NCBI RefSeq assembly: GCF_000282035.1 | Contig: NZ_AKKA01000068.1 | Span: 1 to 64,000 of the forward strand | DNA: 64,000 bases | Direction of reading: 5' to 3' | Origin: Rhizobium sp. CF122 | GTDB lineage: Bacteria; Pseudomonadota; Alphaproteobacteria; Rhizobiales; Rhizobiaceae | In this document: one piece after another, positions 1 to 11,000 of the stretch | Layout: every line of letters starts with the position of its first letter | Position numbering within the stretch: position 1 is the first letter of the stretch | Made by a program: the position numbers and the translations under genes | The notes under the pieces: model-generated | The model's input: only the letters and a program-made list of their open reading frames with translations | Told to the model about the DNA's origin: nothing | The model's database searches: none

Positions 1-295
1 GGGCAGGTCGTGAAAAGCCGGTGTATTGGCTGGCCGGACGGCGCCGGAAATGTGGGAGATCCCCGACATTGCCACCGAGCACTATAGAATGATGCTCGAA
101 TTTTACGGCGAGGCAGTCGCGGTTCGCCATGCAAGGAAGCACCTTGGTTGGTATCTCGATCGCTTTGCGCCTGATATCGCGCCGCAGGAGAAGGCTGCGA
201 TCATGACCGCGCGGGAGCCCGACGACGTTGCTGCAAGGTTTTATGGTGCATTGATGGCTGCGGCATCGGACACGCAGACCCGGGAGGCTGCATGA
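1..295 (+). CDS. dusB: tRNA-dihydrouridine synthase DusB (NifR3), C-terminal part only
   Basis: The C-terminus of a DusB-type flavoenzyme, which reduces uridines in tRNA to dihydrouridine. The readable part runs in frame from base 26 and contains the family tail with [20 protein letters not shown]. In rhizobia this gene directly precedes ntrB, and here its stop overlaps the ntrB start (ATGA at 292-295). Upstream of base 26 the frame is closed by TGA at 11-13, while the expected GRPW-type segment seems to continue in another frame. The first 25 bases therefore hold a frameshift or low-quality edge sequence. Family call is confident; integrity is unknown because the gene enters from the left. 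Confidence 0.8.
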
Positions 296-1442
296 CGAAT
301 GATGTGCCATCGTCGATCGACAACGGCGGTAGCGCAGTTGCGATCGCTGTGCTCAACGCGATCCAGAATCCCGTTGTTATGGTCAACGAGGCCGGGCTCG
401 TCGCTTTCGCCAATTGGGAGGCGGAGGCCTTCTTTGGTGCCAGCGCCGCCCACCTTGCTCGGTACAAGATCTCGACCTTTATCCCGTTCGGCAGTCCGCT
501 ACTGGCCTTGATCGATCAGGTTCGCGAAAGGCGGGCGCCGATCAACGAGTATCGAGTCGACTTGAGCTCGCCTCGCCTCGGACAGGACAAGCTCGTCGAC
601 TTATACGTTGCGCCTGTGGTCAGCGATCCGGGTTCGGTCGTGATCGTCTTCCAGGAGCGGTCGATGGCGGACAAGATTGATCGCCAGTTGACGCATCGTG
701 CGGCCGCCCGCTCGGTCACTGGACTTGCTTCCATGCTGGCGCATGAGATCAAGAATCCGCTTTCCGGGATTCGCGGTGCAGCACAGCTGCTGGAGCAATC
801 GGTCGTCGACGACGACCGCGCTTTGACACGGCTGATTTGCGATGAAACCGACCGCATAGTCTCGCTCGTGGATCGCATGGAGGTCTTCTCGGACGAGCGG
901 CCGGTTGATCGGATGCCCGTCAACATCCACTCCGTTCTCGACCACGTGAAGGCTGTGGCAAAGGCGGGCTTTGCGCGGCACCTCCGCATCACCGAGAACT
1001 ACGACCCGTCATTGCCGTCGGTCTACGCAAACCGCGATCAGCTTGTTCAGGTGTTCCTCAATCTCGTGAAGAATGCCGCCGAAGCGGTAGGCGATCGCCC
1101 GGATGGCGAGATCGTTTTGACGACGGCTTATCGCTCGGGCATTCGTTTGTCGGTCGCCGGTACGCGCGAAAAGATTTCGCTGCCGCTGGAGTTTTGTGTT
1201 CAGGACAACGGCCCAGGTGTGCCGGTCGACCTGCTACCGCACCTGTTTGATCCGTTCATCACGACGAAGACGAACGGTAGCGGCCTCGGGCTCGCGCTCG
1301 TCGCCAAGATCATCGGTGACCACGGCGGCATTATTGAATGCGACAGCCAGAACAACCGCACGACATTCCGCGTCTTGATGCCGGCCTCCAAGGACGCATC
1401 CATGGAAGACGCAACGACCATAACTCCCACAGGACCTACTCG

Positions 1443-1446
<4 letters not shown>
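292..1446 (+). CDS. ntrB: Nitrogen regulation sensor histidine kinase NtrB
   Basis: Cytosolic kinase/phosphatase that phosphorylates NtrC under nitrogen limitation. The 384-residue protein has no membrane segments. It has an N-terminal PAS-like domain (about 20-125), an H box with [15 protein letters not shown] placing the phospho-histidine at about 151, an N box NLVKNAAEA near 258, and G boxes DNGPGVP and GSGLGLAL near 305 and 330. Length matches the family. The ATG overlaps the dusB stop and the stop overlaps the ntrC start, so dusB-ntrB-ntrC are translationally coupled. In enteric bacteria and rhizobia the kinase is controlled by PII proteins; nothing in this sequence shows that directly. 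Confidence 0.96.
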
Positions 1447-2894
<1,448 letters not shown>

Positions 2895-3085
2895 CAATGT
2901 GACTGGCGACGTTGCATTTTCGCCACAATGCGTTGCTTAGAAGTCACGCATGGGGTCCGGGTTTTCGCAGCTGTCTAAGAGCGTAGTGGCACTTGTTGTC
3001 GCATCGTGCAGGCGGGCTGGCGGTTTCCGCCCCTGTCGGCGGGGAGCGGCGGAGGCGATGGTCTGCCGCCAGGAGAATTAAGCGA

Positions 3086-5356
3086 ATGGAACAGGATGCG
3101 ATGCCGCCTGCGGCGGAAGGCGAAGCTGTCACGGCCGTGACCGATCGCCGCGCCCTGTTTGCGCTGCCGGGGCTGATCCTTGCTGGCGGTGCGCTTCTCT
3201 GCGCCACACTGACGCTTTTTGTGCTGCTTGGGCTGACCCCGATCGCACCGACCTACCACGTCGTCGTCACCTCGGTTGTCGTGAACTCGTTCTTCGTGCT
3301 CGGTTTGATGGCCCTCATCGCACGTGAGGTCTCTCGCCTGTTAAAGGCACGCAAACGCGGGCGCGCGGCGGCGCGGCTTCATATCCGTATCGTTGTGCTT
3401 TTCTCGATCGTCGCTATCACGCCGGCGATCCTAGTCGCCATTTTCGCCAGTATCACGCTGAACGCCGGCCTCGACCGATGGTTTGCCCTTCGTACGCAGT
3501 CGATCATCAGTTCCTCCCGCAACATCGGGCAGGCCTACATGATGGAGAATGCGAGCTATCTGCAGGGCCAGACCGTATCGATGGCGAATGACCTCGAACG
3601 CAACAGAGCGCTGTTCAATCTCGATCGCACGGGTTTTTCCGATTTGATGACACGACAGGCGCGGGGCCGCGGGCTGCTGGGCGCCTTTCTCGTCCAGCCT
3701 GACGGCTCGGTGATTACCCAGGCTGATATCAAGACCGAGAAGCCGTTGCCGGCAATTCCTCAGGACGCCTTGGACAAGGCCGCTGCCGGGCAGCCCACCT
3801 TGATCCCGCCGGGTGTAACGAATTTGGTCGGTGCCATCATCAAGCTCGATGCGATCGACGGAGCGTTCCTCTACACGGTCCGCGCGGTGGATCCCAAGGT
3901 CATGGGCGCGATGCGCCTCATGGAGGAGAATGCGACCGAATACAAATCCATGGAGGCTGGGCGCTTCTCGTTGCAGATTGCCTTCGCGGTTCTTTACATC
4001 GGCTTCGCCCTGATCGTTCTGCTGGCTGCCATCTGGACGGCGATCGCCGTTGCCGACCGTATCGTGCGCCCAATCCGCCTGCTGATTACGGCGGCGGATA
4101 GTGTGGCTTCGGGCAATATGGATATTGTCGTGCCCGTCCATGCGGTTGACGGCGACGTTGCAAACCTGTCGCGCACCTTCAACAAGATGATCTCGGAAAT
4201 CCGCACGCAACGTGACGAGATCCTGGAAGCAAAGGACGAGGTGGACGACCGTCGTCGTTTCATCGAAGCCGTTCTTTCCGGCGTGACTGCCGCGGTCATC
4301 GGTGTCGAGCACGACCGCAGGATCACCATCGTCAACAGTTCGGCGGAAGTGCTGATGGCATTGCCAGCGTCGGACATGGTCGGCAAACAACTCTCCGCGA
4401 TTGCGCCCGAGGTGGATCAGGTTTTGACCGAAGCTGCCTCCCGCTATCGCGGCGATTTCCGCAAGCAGATTGCGCTTGTGCGGGCAGGGACCGTACGGAC
4501 CCTCAGCGTCCAGGTGACGCGTGAGGAGGTTCGCGACATGAGCGAATCCTATGTCATCACGCTCGACGACATCACCGATCTCGTGATTGCACAGCGCTCG
4601 ACGGCATGGGGCGACGTCGCTCGTCGTATCGCTCACGAAATCAAGAATCCGCTGACGCCGATCCAGCTGTCGGCGGAGCGCATCCAGCGCCGCTATGGGA
4701 AACAGATCGACCAGAACGACCGGGGTGTCTTCGACCAGTGCACGGAGACCATCATCCGACAGGTGGGCGATATCGGCCGCATGGTCGACGAGTTCTCGTC
4801 ATTCGCTCGGATGCCAAAGCCGATCAAGGAGCCGAGCGATCTCCGGAAGATCCTGCACGACGCGGTGTTCCTGCGCGAGATGGGCAACAGCCACGTTAGC
4901 TTCCAGCAGGAACTGGGCGATCAGCCGCTGGAAGGACAATTTGATAGTCGCATGCTCGGTCAGGCATTCGGCAATCTGATCAAGAACGCGGTGGAAGCGA
5001 TCGAAGCCGTGCCGAGCGGTGAGCGCGACCAACGCAAGATCCTGGTTCGTGCTTCGCTCGATCCGGTACGCGACCGCTTTACTGTCGATGTGATCGACAA
5101 CGGTCGCGGCCTGCCGGTCGAGAACCGCCATAGCATTCTCGAACCGTATACGACGATGCGCGAGAAGGGCACTGGACTTGGTCTGGCGATCGTCAAGAAA
5201 ATTATTGAGGAACATGGCGGGCAGCTCGAATTGCATGACGCGCCCGCTGATTTCGACCAGGGAAGAGGGGCCATGATCCGCGTGCACCTGCCACGTCTGG
5301 AAACCGTACCTTCTGCCCCGGCCGCAAGTGACAAGGAAAGTGTTTATGGCCTCTGA
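3086..5356 (+). CDS. ntrY: Membrane nitrogen sensor histidine kinase NtrY
   Basis: Membrane-bound kinase partner of NtrX. The chosen ATG at 3086 follows a ribosome binding site (AGGAG at 3071); the frame is open further left but without a better start. The 756-residue protein has hydrophobic segments in the first 120 residues, a periplasmic or loop region, a further membrane helix near 300, a HAMP linker, a PAS-like domain, an H box [19 protein letters not shown] with His at about 517, and an HATPase domain ending in GTGLGLAI. Its 3' end overlaps ntrX by 11 bp. NtrY/NtrX in alphaproteobacteria have been tied to nitrate use, envelope traits and redox sensing; which applies here cannot be read from sequence. 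Confidence 0.95.
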   Translation: MEQDAMPPAAEGEAVTAVTDRRALFALPGLILAGGALLCATLTLFVLLGLTPIAPTYHVVVTSVVVNSFFVLGLMALIAREVSRLLKARKRGRAAARLHIRIVVLFSIVAITPAILVAIFASITLNAGLDRWFALRTQSIISSSRNIGQAYMMENASYLQGQTVSMANDLERNRALFNLDRTGFSDLMTRQARGRGLLGAFLVQPDGSVITQADIKTEKPLPAIPQDALDKAAAGQPTLIPPGVTNLVGAIIKLDAIDGAFLYTVRAVDPKVMGAMRLMEENATEYKSMEAGRFSLQIAFAVLYIGFALIVLLAAIWTAIAVADRIVRPIRLLITAADSVASGNMDIVVPVHAVDGDVANLSRTFNKMISEIRTQRDEILEAKDEVDDRRRFIEAVLSGVTAAVIGVEHDRRITIVNSSAEVLMALPASDMVGKQLSAIAPEVDQVLTEAASRYRGDFRKQIALVRAGTVRTLSVQVTREEVRDMSESYVITLDDITDLVIAQRSTAWGDVARRIAHEIKNPLTPIQLSAERIQRRYGKQIDQNDRGVFDQCTETIIRQVGDIGRMVDEFSSFARMPKPIKEPSDLRKILHDAVFLREMGNSHVSFQQELGDQPLEGQFDSRMLGQAFGNLIKNAVEAIEAVPSGERDQRKILVRASLDPVRDRFTVDVIDNGRGLPVENRHSILEPYTTMREKGTGLGLAIVKKIIEEHGGQLELHDAPADFDQGRGAMIRVHLPRLETVPSAPAASDKESVYGL

Positions 5357-6710
5357 TATTCTGGTCGTCGATGACGAGCACGACATCCGCGAGATCGTCT
5401 CCGGTATCCTGTCTGATGAGGGACATGAGACCCGCACGGCACACGACAGCGACAGCGCTTTGGCTGCGATCTCCGATCGTGCGCCGCGGTTGATCTTCCT
5501 CGACATCTGGATGCAGGGGAGCAAGCTCGACGGCCTATCGCTGCTCGACGAGGTCAAGACGCGCCACCCGGATATCCCCGTTGTCATGATTTCCGGTCAC
5601 GGCAACATCGAGACGGCTGTGTCCGCCATCAAGCGCGGTGCATTCGATTTCATCGAGAAGCCGTTCAAGGCCGACCGGCTGATCCTCATCGCCGAACGCG
5701 CGCTCGAGAATTCGAAGCTGAAGCGCGAAGTATCGGAACTCAAGCGCAAGGCTGGCGATCCGGTCGAACTCATCGGCACGTCGGTCGCGGTCTCGCAACT
5801 GCGCCAGACGATTGAAAAGGTTTCGCCCACCAACAGCCGTATCATGATCTTCGGCTCGTCGGGTTCCGGCAAGGAGCTCGTCGCCCGGATGATCCACAAA
5901 AAGTCGGCGCGGGCGAACGGCCCCTTCGTGGCGCTGAATGCCGCCAATATCACGCCGGACCGTATGGAGATCGCGCTATTCGGCACAGAAGGTTCGCCCG
6001 GCCAGGCGCGCAAGATTGGCGCGCTGGAAGAGGCGCACCGAGGTATCCTCTATCTCGACGAAGTCGGGGAAATGCCGCGCGAGACGCAGAACAAGATCCT
6101 GCGTGTTCTTGTCGATCAGCAGTTCGAGCGCGTTGGCGGCTCCAAGCGGGTGAAGGTCGATGTCCGCATTATCTCGTCGACGGCCTACAATCTCGAGAAC
6201 CGCATCGCCGAGGGTTGGTTCCGCGAAGATCTCTACCATCGTCTAGCCGTGGTACCGGTGCGCGTGCCGGCGCTTGCGGAACGCCGCGAAGACATCCCGT
6301 TTCTGGTCGATCAACTGATGCGGCAGATCTCCGAGCAGGCCGGCATCCGCCCACGCCGCATCGGCGACGATGCGATGGCAGTGCTCCAGGCGCATGATTG
6401 GCCGGGCAACATCCGCCAGTTGCGCAACAATATCGAACGGCTAATGATCCTTGCTCGCTCCGATGGCCCGGACGCGCCGATCACGGCCGAAATGCTGCCG
6501 ACTGATCTCGGCGACATGCTGCCGAAGGTTTCCGCGAAGAACGATTACCACATCATGACGCTGCCGCTCCGGGAGGCGCGCGAAATGTTCGAGAAGGACT
6601 ATCTGATTGCGCAGATCAATCGCTTTGGCGGCAATATCTCGCGCACGGCGGAGTTCGTCGGCATGGAGCGTTCAGCGCTGCACCGCAAGCTGAAGTCGCT
6701 CGGCGTCTGA
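5346..6710 (+). CDS. ntrX: Response regulator NtrX
   Basis: Partner of NtrY, 454 residues, the usual length. It has a receiver domain with Asp at about 53 (LIFLDIWMQGS), an AAA+ domain with Walker A GSSGSGKE and Walker B LYLDEVGE, and a C-terminal Fis-type helix-turn-helix. The GAFTGA loop needed to contact sigma-54 is absent: where NtrC reads GAFTGA this protein reads GSPGQARKIGALEEA. That fits other alphaproteobacterial NtrX proteins, which act without sigma-54. The start at 5346 is preferred over an in-frame upstream codon because it gives the conserved MASDILVVDDEHD opening. Confidence 0.95.
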   Translation: MASDILVVDDEHDIREIVSGILSDEGHETRTAHDSDSALAAISDRAPRLIFLDIWMQGSKLDGLSLLDEVKTRHPDIPVVMISGHGNIETAVSAIKRGAFDFIEKPFKADRLILIAERALENSKLKREVSELKRKAGDPVELIGTSVAVSQLRQTIEKVSPTNSRIMIFGSSGSGKELVARMIHKKSARANGPFVALNAANITPDRMEIALFGTEGSPGQARKIGALEEAHRGILYLDEVGEMPRETQNKILRVLVDQQFERVGGSKRVKVDVRIISSTAYNLENRIAEGWFREDLYHRLAVVPVRVPALAERREDIPFLVDQLMRQISEQAGIRPRRIGDDAMAVLQAHDWPGNIRQLRNNIERLMILARSDGPDAPITAEMLPTDLGDMLPKVSAKNDYHIMTLPLREAREMFEKDYLIAQINRFGGNISRTAEFVGMERSALHRKLKSLGV

Positions 6711-6773
6711 TACAAGGGGCGGTGCGGTGCGCCGTCCATCATCTCCCGCTTATTCCCCACGCACAGGTTCTCC

Positions 6774-7637
6774 ATGCCCAGAATAGCCTATGTGAACGGC
6801 CGCTATATCACGCACTCGAACGCGATGGTCCACATCGAGGATCGAGGCTATCAGTTCGCGGATGGCGTCTACGAGGTTTGTGAAGTCCGCCATGGCTATA
6901 TCGTCGATCTTACGCGTCACCTGAACAGGCTGGACCGCTCGCTTGGCGAGTTGCGCATCGCCTGGCCGATGAGCCGCAATGCGCTGGCCCGCGTCATTCG
7001 CGAAACGCTGCGACGCAATCGAGTCCGCAACGGTCTCTTCTACCTGCAGATCACGCGCGGCGTTGCCCGTCGCGATCATGTATTTCCGGCAGAGGGAACG
7101 CCGCCCTCCCTGGTCGTCACCGCCAAGAGCACCGATCCTTCGATCATCGCCAAGAAGAACGCGACAGGCATCAAGGCGATCACCGTTCCCGATAATCGCT
7201 GGGATCGCGTCGATATCAAGTCCGTTGGTCTCCTGCCAAACGCTATGGCGCGCCAGCAGGCAAAAGAAGCTGGCGCCCAGGAAGCGATCTACGTGGACGC
7301 CGAAGGCATGGTGAAGGAGGGGGCCGCCACCAATGTCTGGATCGTTGATCGCAACGGCACGCTTATCACGCGCCCGGCCGAACATGGCATTCTCCGCGGC
7401 ATTACCCGCACGACGCTGATCGATGTCGGAGCCAAGCTGGGGCTGAAGATCGAAGAGCGAAAGTTCTCGGTCGCAGAGATGCTTGCTGCACGCGAAGTCT
7501 TTATCACGGCCGCCACGAGTATCTGCTTTCCGGTTGTGTCGATCGATGGTCAGACGATCGCTAACGGCCATCCGGGCAGCGTCTCCCAGAAAATTCGGGA
7601 AGCCTTTTTCGACGTTGCGGAAAAGATTGCGATTTGA
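6774..7637 (+). CDS. dat: D-amino acid aminotransferase (PLP fold type IV)
   Basis: Transaminase that interconverts D-alanine and other D-amino acids with 2-oxo acids, feeding D-glutamate or D-alanine metabolism. The 287-residue protein starts with the family signature MPRIAYVNGRYITH and RGYQFADGVYE. The likely PLP lysine is at about 149 in DIKSVGLL, and the cofactor-phosphate region is GITRTTLIDV. Length is normal. It lies 63 bp after ntrX and 110 bp before hfq on the same strand, the usual rhizobial order. A branched-chain or 4-amino-4-deoxychorismate lyase role is less likely because the DAAT-type lysine context is present. Confidence 0.9.
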   Translation: MPRIAYVNGRYITHSNAMVHIEDRGYQFADGVYEVCEVRHGYIVDLTRHLNRLDRSLGELRIAWPMSRNALARVIRETLRRNRVRNGLFYLQITRGVARRDHVFPAEGTPPSLVVTAKSTDPSIIAKKNATGIKAITVPDNRWDRVDIKSVGLLPNAMARQQAKEAGAQEAIYVDAEGMVKEGAATNVWIVDRNGTLITRPAEHGILRGITRTTLIDVGAKLGLKIEERKFSVAEMLAAREVFITAATSICFPVVSIDGQTIANGHPGSVSQKIREAFFDVAEKIAI

Positions 7638-7747
7638 TACCAAGGCTTTCTGGGCAGAGGGGATGAGGGTTGTCAGCTGCCTGCAGGCGAGGTTCATTAG
7701 TATTCCACCGGCAAAACAAAGCCGGCAATAAAGAAAGAAGCGGCGCG

Positions 7748-7990
7748 ATGGCGGAACGTTCTCAGAATCTGCAGGACTTATTTCTCAATACTGTTCGCAA
7801 GCAAAAGATTTCACTGACAATTTTTCTGATTAACGGCGTTAAGCTGACGGGCGTAGTGACGTCCTTCGACAACTTCTGTGTTTTGCTTCGCCGTGACGGC
7901 CATTCGCAACTCGTGTATAAACACGCAATCTCGACCATCATGCCCGGCCAGCCGATGCAGATGTTCGAAAGCGAAGAAGCCGCTTCCTAA
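7748..7990 (+). CDS. hfq: RNA-binding protein Hfq
   Basis: Hexameric Sm-like RNA chaperone that helps small RNAs pair with mRNAs; in rhizobia it also influences nitrogen-fixation regulators. The 80-residue protein starting [10 protein letters not shown] has the Sm1 motif ([19 protein letters not shown]) and the Sm2 motif YKHAIST. The ATG at 7748 is chosen because the in-frame upstream codons (from 7670) are not conserved Hfq sequence. It sits between dat and hflX, the common hfq-hflX pairing. Confidence 0.97.
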
Positions 7991-8067
7991 CAGGACCTGC
8001 AACTATTTCGACACGCGATACCAAGAACGATTCGATCATCCCGGAAGCAGCAAAGCACCGGGATGAT

Positions 8068-9402
8068 ATGCGTGCGACCGTCGTCGTGCCTGTGCTCAAG
8101 CAGGCACGTGCCGCACGCGGAGCGGGTGATGCTGCGCCGCTGGTTACCCGCACGCCCGAGAGTCGTCTGGAAGAGGCAACCGGTCTCGCGCAGGCAATCG
8201 ACCTCGACGTGGTGAACGGCACCGTCGTTACCGTCAACGCTCCGCGGCCCGCGACGCTGATGGGCACCGGCAAAATCGACGAGATCAAGGCGACGCTGGA
8301 TGCGAACGACTCCGGTCTCGTCATCGTCGACCATCCGCTGACGCCGGTGCAACAGCGCAATCTCGAGAAGGAATGGAACGCCAAGGTCATTGACCGCACG
8401 GGCCTCATACTCGAGATCTTTGGCCGCCGCGCTTCCACCAAGGAAGGTACGCTGCAGGTCGATCTCGCGCATCTCAATTACCAGAAGGGCCGTCTGGTCC
8501 GCAGCTGGACGCACTTGGAGCGTCAGCGCGGTGGCGGCGGTTTCATGGGCGGTCCTGGTGAGACCCAGATCGAAGCCGACCGTCGCATGCTGCAGGACCG
8601 CATCATCAAGCTCGAGCGCGAGCTGGAGCAGGTCGTGCGAACCCGCCAACTCCATCGCGCCAAGCGCAAGAAAGTACCGCACCCGATCGTGGCGCTGGTC
8701 GGCTATACCAATGCCGGCAAGTCGACGCTGTTCAACCGTATCACCGGCGCCGGCGTGCTCGCGGAAGACATGCTCTTTGCGACGCTCGATCCGACGCTTC
8801 GCCGGATGAAGCTACCGCATGGCCGCACCGTGATCCTTTCCGATACCGTTGGGTTCATTTCGGACCTTCCGACCCATCTCGTGGCGGCTTTTCGCGCCAC
8901 GTTGGAAGAAGTTTTGGAGGCCGACCTGATCCTCCATGTCCGCGATATGTCCGACGTCGACAACCAGGCGCAGAGCGTAGATGTGCTCCGTATCTTGAAG
9001 GACCTCGGCATTGACGAGGAAGAGGGCGACAAGCGGATCATCGAGGTCTGGAACAAGATCGATCGCCTTGAGCGGGAAGCACACGATGCCATCGTGCAGA
9101 AGGCAAGCGGTGCCGAGAACGTGGTCGCGCTATCTGCAATCAGCGGCGAGGGTATCGATACGCTGATGGGAGAGATCAGCCGCAGGCTTTCTGGCGTGCT
9201 GACCGAAGCGACCGTGCGCCTGCCTGTCGACAAGTTGGCGCTGCTGCCTTGGCTCTATGACCACGCGATTGTCGACAACCGCGAAGACAACGAAGACGGC
9301 TCGATCACGCTCGACGTGCGCCTCTCTGAAACCGAAGCGGTTGAACTGGAGCGCCGTCTCGGCAACGGACCGAAATCAGGCAAAGAGGACTGGGAGCGCT
9401 AA
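8068..9402 (+). CDS. hflX: Ribosome-associated GTPase HflX
   Basis: GTPase that splits stalled ribosomes in related bacteria. From the ATG at 8068 it is 444 residues: an N-terminal HflX domain, a glycine-rich linker (RQRGGGGFMGGPGETQIEAD) and a G domain with Walker A GYTNAGKST, G3 DTVGF and G4 NKID. The frame stays open upstream of the ATG for about 26 codons of plausible coding sequence (TRDTKNDSIIPEAAKHRDD) back to an ATT at 8005 preceded by AGGA at 7992. The true start may therefore lie earlier and use a rare codon. It follows hfq by less than 80 bp, as in many proteobacteria. Confidence 0.93.
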   Translation: MRATVVVPVLKQARAARGAGDAAPLVTRTPESRLEEATGLAQAIDLDVVNGTVVTVNAPRPATLMGTGKIDEIKATLDANDSGLVIVDHPLTPVQQRNLEKEWNAKVIDRTGLILEIFGRRASTKEGTLQVDLAHLNYQKGRLVRSWTHLERQRGGGGFMGGPGETQIEADRRMLQDRIIKLERELEQVVRTRQLHRAKRKKVPHPIVALVGYTNAGKSTLFNRITGAGVLAEDMLFATLDPTLRRMKLPHGRTVILSDTVGFISDLPTHLVAAFRATLEEVLEADLILHVRDMSDVDNQAQSVDVLRILKDLGIDEEEGDKRIIEVWNKIDRLEREAHDAIVQKASGAENVVALSAISGEGIDTLMGEISRRLSGVLTEATVRLPVDKLALLPWLYDHAIVDNREDNEDGSITLDVRLSETEAVELERRLGNGPKSGKEDWER

Positions 9403-9478
9403 GGGCGCTCTTCTGCAACGGGCGTTTTGTCTGACGCGCGCAATTGCGCTTCCAGCAAGGTGAGGTTCAGCTATCGGC

Positions 9479-10312
9479 TCAACCCAGTTGCCGCTCGATT
9501 GCCTTTGCCGCCTGCCAGATTTCCTCCATCCGCTCCAGGCTCGCCGCTTCCAGCGTTTCGCCTTCCGCATCAAGAACAGCTTCGATATGATTGAAGCGTC
9601 TACGAAACTTCGTATTCGTTCCGCGCAGAGAATCTTCTGGATCGGCCTTCACATGCCTGCCGATGTTGACGACGGCGAAGATAAGGTCGCCGAGCTCATC
9701 GCTGACCTTCGCGTGATCGCCTTCGGCCAACGCAACGCGCAGTTCACCGATCTCTTCCTCGATCTTGTCGAGGATCGGCTCGGGTGCTGACCAGTCGAAG
9801 CCCACCTTTGCAGCACGCTCCTGCAGCTTCAATGCTTCCGTCAGGGCGGGGAAGCTCCGCTGAACCGATCCCAGGAAACCGGCCTTGAAATCCTCGCTGA
9901 CACCGCGCTTGGCTCGCCGTTCGGCGCGCTCACGCGTTTCGGCGTGCTTGATGTCGTCCCACTGCTTCTTCACCGCGTCGGGCGTATCGGCGTCTGAACG
10001 CGCAAAAACGTGCGGATGGCGGCGGATCATCTTGCGGGTAATCGCCTCGACGACATCGCCAAAGGAGAATTCACCGGCTTCCTCCGCCATTCGTGCGTGG
10101 AACACGACCTGCAGCAGCAGGTCGCCCAACTCATCGCAGAGGTCGTCCATGTCGTGGCGCTCGATCGCGTCGGAAACCTCGTAGGCCTCCTCGATCGTGT
10201 AGGGCTTGATCGTTTCGAAGGTCTGGACGATGTCCCAGGGGCAGCCGGTTTGCGGATTGCGCAGCGCGGCCATGATCTCGATCAGGCGCGAAATGTCTTT
10301 AGAGGCTTCCAT
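9479..10312 (-). CDS. mazG: Nucleoside triphosphate pyrophosphohydrolase MazG
   Basis: Hydrolyses NTPs or dNTPs to monophosphates and pyrophosphate as a housekeeping step. The protein of about 277 residues contains two MazG domains: one near the start (GCPWDIVQTFETIKPYTIEE followed by DELGDLLLQVVFHA) and one in the second half (DELGDLIFAVVNIGRH). The acidic EExxE/ExxD motifs are present. ATG at 10312 is preferred; an in-frame GTG two codons upstream abuts the stop of the deaminase gene at 10319, so the two are probably co-transcribed. Confidence 0.93.
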   Translation of the reverse strand: MEASKDISRLIEIMAALRNPQTGCPWDIVQTFETIKPYTIEEAYEVSDAIERHDMDDLCDELGDLLLQVVFHARMAEEAGEFSFGDVVEAITRKMIRRHPHVFARSDADTPDAVKKQWDDIKHAETRERAERRAKRGVSEDFKAGFLGSVQRSFPALTEALKLQERAAKVGFDWSAPEPILDKIEEEIGELRVALAEGDHAKVSDELGDLIFAVVNIGRHVKADPEDSLRGTNTKFRRRFNHIEAVLDAEGETLEAASLERMEEIWQAAKAIERQLG

Positions 10313-10318
10313 GGTCAC

Positions 10319-10906
10319 TCAGTTCAGTGGAATGTCGTTGTCGCTCTTGGATGCCTGATAGCTGTCCGAGAGCGTGTCGTAACGCGCCTTGATGCGCGCC
10401 GTCTGCGCCTTCAACTCAGCCTTCAAATGCTCGTCCTCTGTCTCGACGAGATCGGCGATAGCAAAGCTGTTCCAGAACGCGTTGCTGCGCCGGTAGCCGC
10501 CCGGCTCCAGACCGAAGACTTCTTTCAGGATCCTCAAGTCGTGGGGAATGGCGAAGGCGTCGCGCGAATCTTCGTGGCTGAAAAAATAATAGAAATTGTC
10601 GAACCCGGCCCAGGTGATCGCCGACATGCACATGGTGCAGGGTTCGTGGGTCGACAGAAAGATCAGATCCTTCGTGGCGGGCTTCCCGCTAAGCTCGTAG
10701 AAGCGCTTCAGCGTGTGCACCTCGCCATGCCACAGCGGGTTTTCAAGCTCGTTGTTGGTTTCCGCAATGACGAGCGAAAGATCGGATTTGCACAGGATCG
10801 CGGCGCCGAACACCTTGTTGCCGGCCGCGACGCCGCGCTCGGTCATCGGCAAGATGTCTTGTTCCATGACGTTGAGCAGGCGGGCGGCGAGGGTCTTGTC
10901 GGGCAT
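10319..10906 (-). CDS. Cytidine/deoxycytidylate deaminase-fold nucleoside deaminase
   Basis: A 195-residue zinc deaminase of the nucleoside/guanine deaminase type. Zinc ligands and the catalytic acid are visible as HGEVH (His60, Glu62) and PCTMC (Cys90, Cys93). The C-terminal half (from about 105) is longer than in tRNA adenosine deaminase TadA and is rich in aromatic and charged residues. TadA is therefore unlikely and the substrate is unknown. It lies directly upstream of mazG on the same strand, suggesting a shared theme of nucleotide salvage or clean-up. Confidence 0.8.
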   Translation of the reverse strand: MPDKTLAARLLNVMEQDILPMTERGVAAGNKVFGAAILCKSDLSLVIAETNNELENPLWHGEVHTLKRFYELSGKPATKDLIFLSTHEPCTMCMSAITWAGFDNFYYFFSHEDSRDAFAIPHDLRILKEVFGLEPGGYRRSNAFWNSFAIADLVETEDEHLKAELKAQTARIKARYDTLSDSYQASKSDNDIPLN

Positions 10907-11000
10907 GGCTTTCTCCTTGGAGGCCGCACTTTACCGCCAGCGGCAGTCAACGCAAATGCCGATCAGGCAGCGCGACCGGATTTGTCACAGCCTTCTGTTG

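Noticed and set aside
3431..4636. 401-codon minus-strand open frame
   Set aside because: Antisense to ntrY, rich in His/Arg/Asp as expected for a shadow; no ribosome site.
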